From positions 124,001 to 188,000 of the forward strand of contig JAJSPD010000014.1 of assembly GCA_021307315.1 (NCBI GenBank): 64,000 nucleotides of DNA. The letters are read 5' to 3'. Shown here one piece after another: positions 58,500-64,000 of this stretch. How positions within the stretch are numbered: the first letter of the stretch is position 1; each line of letters begins with the position of its first letter. Source of the DNA: Bisporella sp. PMI_857 (Eukaryota; Ascomycota; Leotiomycetes; Helotiales; Helotiaceae). Both the position numbers and the translations under genes were made by a program. The notes under the pieces were generated by a model. The model was not told where the DNA came from. It worked only from the letters and a program-made list of their open reading frames with translations, and made no database searches.

Positions 58500-59306
58500 A
58501 TGGTACGATTCCTAACTTACTTGCCTCATCCAGCGCTTTATTTCTAGCACCAATGTGCGAACTTGCGAGCTTCTTCGCAAAAGACCCTGAATTCATGTTC
58601 TATCTTCCAATTGGCGGCAAAGATCATTTTGTAGCAGTTCAAATTATAATTCAAAAGCTGACAACATAATCGCAGTCTTCACCACGACCCTCATCTCCAG
58701 TCAACTCTCCAGGCGTCTCTGGCGGCAGCGGTCGTCCCTCATCTCCAACACCCCCAGGAGGACCAAAGACTGCCATCCGAAGGCGCGCAGCGGCTGATCA
58801 GAAGGATAAGCTTGCCAATGCGCGGCCAAGCAGCACGAGAGCGGCAGGTGCGGGTGGAAGCAGCAGCACGATGTTGAGTATGTTGCTCTTTTAATACCAA
58901 ATGAGGAGAGCTGGAATTTAGGAGCTCTAGACGGCTAGGAAATTACAACAATATGAACACGCACATCAAAGGTCAAGCCAGTTGACAATTAACGATAAAC
59001 AAAAATATATAAATGTATTGGGTCAACAGTGATAGAATGCTGTTATCCAAGGCGGCAAGAAGCACATGCAACAAGGAGATCCACGAGTAGAAAAAGAACA
59101 TTGCTAACGAGTTCTCACAGAGCTCTACACCGACGAAAGCCCAGGACTGAAGGTCGATCCCGTTGTTGTGTTGGTTCTTTCCCTTGTTTTCATCATGAGC
59201 GTTGTTGCATTGCATTGTATGTCGAATCTCATCCTTCCCAAGATCATGGTGGCATGCTAAACAAGCAACAGTGATTGCAAAACTCACGCGCAGATGGGCG
59301 AGCTAA
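58500..59306 (+). CDS. SBH1: Sec61 beta subunit of the ER translocon
   Basis: Four coding exons, 58500-58502, 58676-58877, 59121-59216 and 59272-59306, give 111 residues. The first exon is the bare ATG; the 173 nt intron starts directly after it (GTACGA, GCTGAC branch, CGCAG). The other introns are 243 and 55 nt. The protein reads MSSPRPSSPVNSPG, a Ser/Pro/Gly region, then PGGPKTAIRRRAAADQKDKL, STRAAGAGGSSSTMLKLYTD and ESPGLKVDPVVVLVLSLVF, the family hallmark, ending in a single tail-anchor span and TRRWAS. It forms the heterotrimeric Sec61 channel that moves nascent proteins into the ER. All four phases agree and nothing is missing. Confidence 0.96.
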
Positions 59307-60413
59307 GTATATGGTTGTAGCATGGAGATAGTGGGCGCAAGGGAGAGATGTGTGTGGGCATGCGTACTAGTAATCGGGAACAAAAAGCTTCATGGGTTCT
59401 TACATATTGGGCTATGTCTTGGGGCCTTTGTATTATAGGAAAGAAGCAGTTTCTGAAGCCTAAATTTTCTGCTACCGCTTTTGTTCTTCAAGTGGTTAGA
59501 CTGTGTAGTATGCCTGTTCAAGTGAAAGGCTGCTGTTAGCTTGTGACAGGATGCTTTCCTTACCAACTGCAATTTTGTACAACGAGACATTTATCTATCC
59601 AATGGCATAAATCTTGCAGGAAAGCTGCCAAAAAACAAGGAACAGCCACACCTCTTCAAATCTTGCTCCTAGAAATCCTAGTTCGCCACAATTTACAACT
59701 TCGTCATATTATCAGCTTTGTGTGCCACGACTTTCTGAATTAATTGTCCCTTTGACAACTCCTCACAATGCGAGGTAATTTGCCTTCTTTAGAACTGATT
59801 TGGGTAAACAAACGCGAATTGTTTTGCTTAGGTAGACGTATGTAAGCAGTGTATGCTCGGTCAGCATCACAACCGATGCTAAGAGCTGAACTAAGTTACA
59901 CTATCTCGCAGACCTGCATAGACAACTATGGATTAATAAACATTCCGAAAAGTATATAAATCAAATACAGGAAAGATGCAGCAAATCACATCTATTCCAG
60001 CTGATCCCGCGTGGGCCCAAAGAGAGCTGCCCACATTTTATGCAGATATTCCATCCCGCCTGCTTTTGCCCCGCGCCTACCCAGCTCGAACCCCTACGTA
60101 GTTGACCTCAAGGTCGCCATCATGACTGTGTCGAACACTGGATCCACGAAGACAGATTTTTTTTCTGCCATTCCTGGTTTCCTCTATACATAGTTGAACT
60201 CCCCGTATATACGATATTTACGGGCCACAAGCTAGTCTATCTGCAAGGGCATCTTTATCTCCGTGGCGCGTCCACTGGCCGACCCCACCATCCGTCGAAA
60301 ACACACCGATTGTGAATCAGCACATGCCAGAAACTCATGGGCATATAACTGGATAAATTGGGGCTACAGGCTCTTGAAAATACGCACCTACTGGTCTCGC
60401 ACAGCCTTCAAAT
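59307..60413. other. Intergenic: promoter of the glucosyltransferase gene
   Basis: 1107 bp between two plus-strand genes. Only short frames are seen. Confidence 0.5.
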
Positions 60414-63400
60414 ATGCTAAATACACAAAGTGGAAGTCCTGGCGAGACAGAAGCCCCAAGACTTCCGCCACAGATTGTCGCCCAAGCCGAAGCCGCCATT
60501 CTGGGCAATTCAAAGAGCAGCAGACTGCCACTTCGACGCGCTCACTCGGAGTTTAATGGCAACAGCTCGAAAGAGCACGATACGTCGGCGTTGGCGAGGT
60601 GAGTTGCATGTCATTGAAGCAACAGAGCGGTTCTAATATGCTTACAGACACACAACACATATTGGGATTCCGAATATTTTGACCACAGATACCGAGGCTC
60701 CACCAGCCTACGGAGATAACCATGACCAAATCGACCTAAGTCAAGATGGCTTCAATACCTCAGCAAAGGTTACCGATGATGGACGATTAAACATTAATAT
60801 TAACCAAAAGTCACGAAGGATTTCAGACCTGCTTGTCCCAGCATTGCGAAATCAGCTACAATTAGTTGCACAGGAAAATGAAAAACCTTTACCAACTGGA
60901 TATATACCGCCCGCGCTGGGAGGAAAGCCAGGCCAAACTCCTCCACCAAAACTTAATGTCGTAATACATGTTGTAGGATCGAGGGGTGATGTGCAGCCAT
61001 TTGTAGCTTTAGGCAAAGTTCTGAAAACTACATATGGTCATAGAGTCCGTCTTGCAACACATCCTACATTCCAGACATTTGTTGAGGAGAATGATTTGGA
61101 ATTTTTCAGCATTGGTGGCGATCCATCGGAACTCATGGCTTTCATGGTCAAGAACCCGGGACTTATGCCTGGCCTTGATTCCCTGAAGAGTGGTGATGTA
61201 GGAAAGCGAAGAAAGGGTATGGAAGAGATAGTCATTGGCTGCTGGAGATCGTGCATTGAGGCCGGAGATGGTTTGGGTGCGCCAACGAGCACAAAGGATG
61301 CGGATCATGAGCCTGCTGGATTTGACGCTGGCATTAATCTAGATGCAGACCCTACAAAGCTACCATTTGTAGCTGATGCAATTATCGCTAACCCACCAAG
61401 TTTTGCGCACATACATATTGCTGAAAAGCTAGGCATCCCACTCCATATGATGTTCACGTAAGTCTGCCTTCTTCAATTTAGATAATTCTAATTTTCTAGG
61501 ATGCCGTGGTCACCAACACAGCAGTTTCCCCACCCTCTCGCAAATATTCAGTCTAGCAATGCCGATGTCAGCGTTGCGAATTTTGTATCCTATGCTCTCG
61601 TTGAGATGATGACTTGGCAAGGTCTTGGAGATGTAATCAATCGATTTCGAGAGAGAGCCTTGGGATTGGATCCTATAAGCTTAATGTGGGCTCCCGGCAT
61701 GCTAAGTCGTCTACGCGTTCCTTATACTTACTGCTGGTCGCCCGCGCTTATTCCTAAACCAAAAGATTGGGGCCAACACATTTCCATTTCTGGATTCTAC
61801 TTTCTCTCCTTGGCCTCTTCTTACACACCAGACCCAGAGCTTGCAGCGTATCTTGCGGCTGGGCCACCTCCTGTGTACATCGGGTTTGGTTCTATTGTGG
61901 TAGATGACCCAGATGCAATGACCAAGATGATTTTTGAGGCTGTCAAGAAAGCCGGCGTTAGAGCATTGGTCTCTAAAGGCTGGGGTGGGTTAGGAGCTGA
62001 TGCATTAGAAATACCTGAAGGTGTTTTTATGCTTGGTAATGTGCCACACGATTGGCTGTTCCAGCATGTCTCATGCGTAGTTCACCATGGAGGAGCAGGA
62101 ACTACTGCAGCTGGTATTGCCACTGGAAAACCTACCGTCGTTGTTCCTTTCTTTGGCGACCAGCCATTTTGGGGAGCAATGGTGGCACGCGCTGGAGCTG
62201 GTCCGGCACCAATCCCATATAAGCAGCTTACCGCTGATAAACTGGCTGCGGCTCTGATTGAAGCGTTAAAGCCGGACACTCTGGAGAGAGCGAAAGAGCT
62301 TGGAGCCAAGATCAAAGAAGAAAATGGTAGCGAAGTCGGAGGCAAGAGTTTCCATGACATGCTTGATGTTGATTCCCTTAGATGTTCACTTGCGCCAAGC
62401 AGGGTTGCGGTGTGGAGGGTCAGACGCACAAAAACTAAATTAAGCGCGCTTGCTGCAACTGTCCTCGCTGCCGAAGGCTTGTTAGACTTTGCCGATCTAA
62501 AGTTGTAAGTCCCCTTTTCTGTTCCTTGCTTTAATTATTAATTTTCCCAGATACCGCCCCCGAGAATATGAGACTGAAGACGGACCGTGGGATCCAATTT
62601 CTGGTGGTGCTTCTGCTTTGATCGGGACGGTGGCGAGTATGAGCATGGGTGTTGCCGATTTCCCGATTGAGATCTTTAAAGCTTTCAAGAAAACGAATCA
62701 GAAGGTGGTAGAGAAGCCATCTTCTTCTGCCTCTGGCGCAACCACCCCCAATGCTCCAACCTCGCGGTCGGAGACGAGCCTTGTTACTTCAGTAGAGACC
62801 GCCGAACCATCAACTTACTCTTCTGATACTGGCTCGCATCTAGGAGCATCATCTTCTCCTTCCGCCAAAACTTCGTATGAGAGCACAGACAGATCATCGG
62901 TCAGCGATGGTGCAACGGTACCCACATCACCACTGACAAGCATCTCTTCCCATGAACGCGGATCTTCGTTGAGGGAAGCATTGAGAGGTACTCTGAATAG
63001 GTCCAGATCGGGATCCCGGGCAAACTCTCGAGAGCGCACTCATAGTCGGACCGGTTCAAGTGACTGGCGTCCACGCAGTGGATCACACACACGGAAGAAG
63101 ACAGAATTCGACCCTAGCAAGGTGTCGCTTGAAAGTGCTATCGGCGCGGGCAAAGGAATTCAGCGAATTGTTGCAGCTGGGATGAAGAGTCCTATGGATT
63201 TCACCCTTGGGCTCGCCCGTGGTTTCCATAATGCACCCAAGCTATATGGCGATGATACAGTGAGGCCTCAAGAGAAGGTCACGGATCTGCAGAGCGGTCT
63301 CAAAGCTGCAGGGAAGGAATTTGGCTACGGGTTGTACGATGGGATATCTGGTCTCGTCACACAGCCTATGCGTGGCGCTGAGAAAGAAGGCTTTGCTGGG

Positions 63401-64000
63401 TTTGTAAAGGGTATTGGAAAAGGTATTGGAGGCGTGGTCCTAAAGCCTGGAGCTGCAATGTGGGGTCTTCCTGGTTACACATTTATGGGTATCCATAAAG
63501 AAGTCCGAAAGCTCTTCGGATCCAGTGTTCTGAATTACATCATATCAGCACGCACGGCAAAGGGCTATGAAGATTACCGCGCTTCCACACCCGAGGAACG
63601 TCAAGAGATTATTAAGAACTGGAAAGAGCACAAGGCTGAACTTCAAAACCCTGGGCAAAAGTTGAGGGATATTGGTGGGCCGGATCTCACGCCATCCGGA
63701 TATCTCTCGCCAAAGGGATTCATGCAAACAAGGCATCTCACATTCGACGAGCGAAAGAAATTACACGAGGAGAGGAAGAAGAAGCGCGAAGTGGAGCGCG
63801 AAAAGCTACAAAGCACGGATGGTCATCGCAGCTGCCCATTCTGCAGGAGAGACAAACCGCATAAGCACACACCGGTAGCAGTGCAAGAAGCTCCAACTCA
63901 AGATACACACGAGGAGATGCATGACGAGTTTGAAGAAGCGATCCGCGCGAGTGTTGCTGTGAGTTTTCAGTCCCATTTCACACTAAATCGATGACAGAGC
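60414..64000 (+). CDS. Sterol/UDP-glucosyltransferase-like protein with Vps13/Atg2-like tail (partial)
   Basis: Exons 60414-60598, 60648-61457, 61500-62504 and 62551-63958 give 1136 residues, then a GTGAGT donor, so the C-terminus lies outside. The introns are 42-49 nt and the phases agree. A GT28-type glycosyltransferase domain begins near residue 165 (NVVIHVVGSRGDVQPFVALG) and has the nucleotide-sugar site near 530 (HHGGAGTTAAGIATGKPTVV). It is followed by a Ser/Pro-rich linker and a region at about 850-1015 with GLYDGISGLVTQPMRGAEKE and GFVKGIGKGIGGVVLKPG, close in style to the C-terminal part of Vps13 and Atg2 lipid-transfer proteins. Then come CPFCRRDKPHKH, a possible zinc ribbon, and FEEAIRASVA, which resembles a ubiquitin-interacting motif. 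The N-terminus lacks the GRAM/PH domains of Atg26. The substrate is probably a sterol or other lipid (inference). Confidence 0.9.

Noticed and set aside
1..64000. CRISPR arrays, prophage, operons, secondary-metabolite cluster
   Set aside because: The window is eukaryotic nuclear DNA; no regularly spaced repeats, no polyketide or peptide synthetase genes were seen.

Overview
This window is nuclear DNA of a filamentous ascomycete (Pezizomycotina). A Leotiomycetes-like fungus is my best guess from the gene families, but this is inference. The evidence is many short GT-AG introns (about 47-100 nt, often with CTAAC- or CTGAC-like branch sites), gene starts that can only be read after splicing, and typically fungal families: Fig1, modin-like and ankyrin-CorA-like membrane proteins, a fungal bestrophin, Psr1-type phosphatase, Pxa2 and an Atg26-like glucosyltransferase. 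No bacterial, viral, CRISPR or transposon features were seen. The intron positions below are my own, and most were checked by arithmetic of reading phase.

Layout. 1-1850: 3' truncated unknown gene (-). 2489-4295: one-pass membrane protein (-), sharing a 352 bp promoter with mitochondrial threonyl-tRNA synthetase (4648-6294, +). 6295-7940: gene-poor, with a doubtful interrupted frame, followed by a small secreted protein gene (7941-8274, +). 8509-21681: a run of three genes on the minus strand, all for membrane proteins: a large modin-like protein with a CorA-like tail (frame damaged or oddly spliced), a Fig1-family Ca2+ regulator, and a 1495-residue ankyrin/CorA-like protein. 22301-24555: divergent pair of a Maf-like nucleotide pyrophosphatase (with a GC-AG intron) and a bHLH transcription factor. 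25745-27388: bestrophin. 27936-32321: convergent pair of an unrecognised protein and an amidase, meeting in a locally GC-rich patch.

32960-36782: a protein with a helical N-terminus and a dead kinase-like C-terminus, convergent with a protein kinase gene that carries an in-frame stop just before its glycine loop. 37569-40363: divergent PEBP-family and SPRY-domain genes. 42510-42581: tRNA-Trp(CCA). 42830-43569: pyroglutamyl-peptidase-like. 44725-48439: large Cys-rich-tailed protein (one gene or two). 50915-53522: peroxisomal half ABC transporter (Pxa2 type). 55690-57599: FCP1/NIF-type phosphatase (Psr1 type). 58500-59306: Sec61 beta, with an intron immediately after the start codon. 60414-64000: sterol glucosyltransferase-like protein with a Vps13/Atg2-like C-terminal region, running off the window.

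Most genes are independent housekeeping or membrane-biology genes. The most noteworthy places are the pseudokinase/kinase pair at 32960-36782, the cluster of CorA-like and Fig1 membrane proteins at 8509-21681, and the glucosyltransferase fused to a lipid-transfer-like tail.
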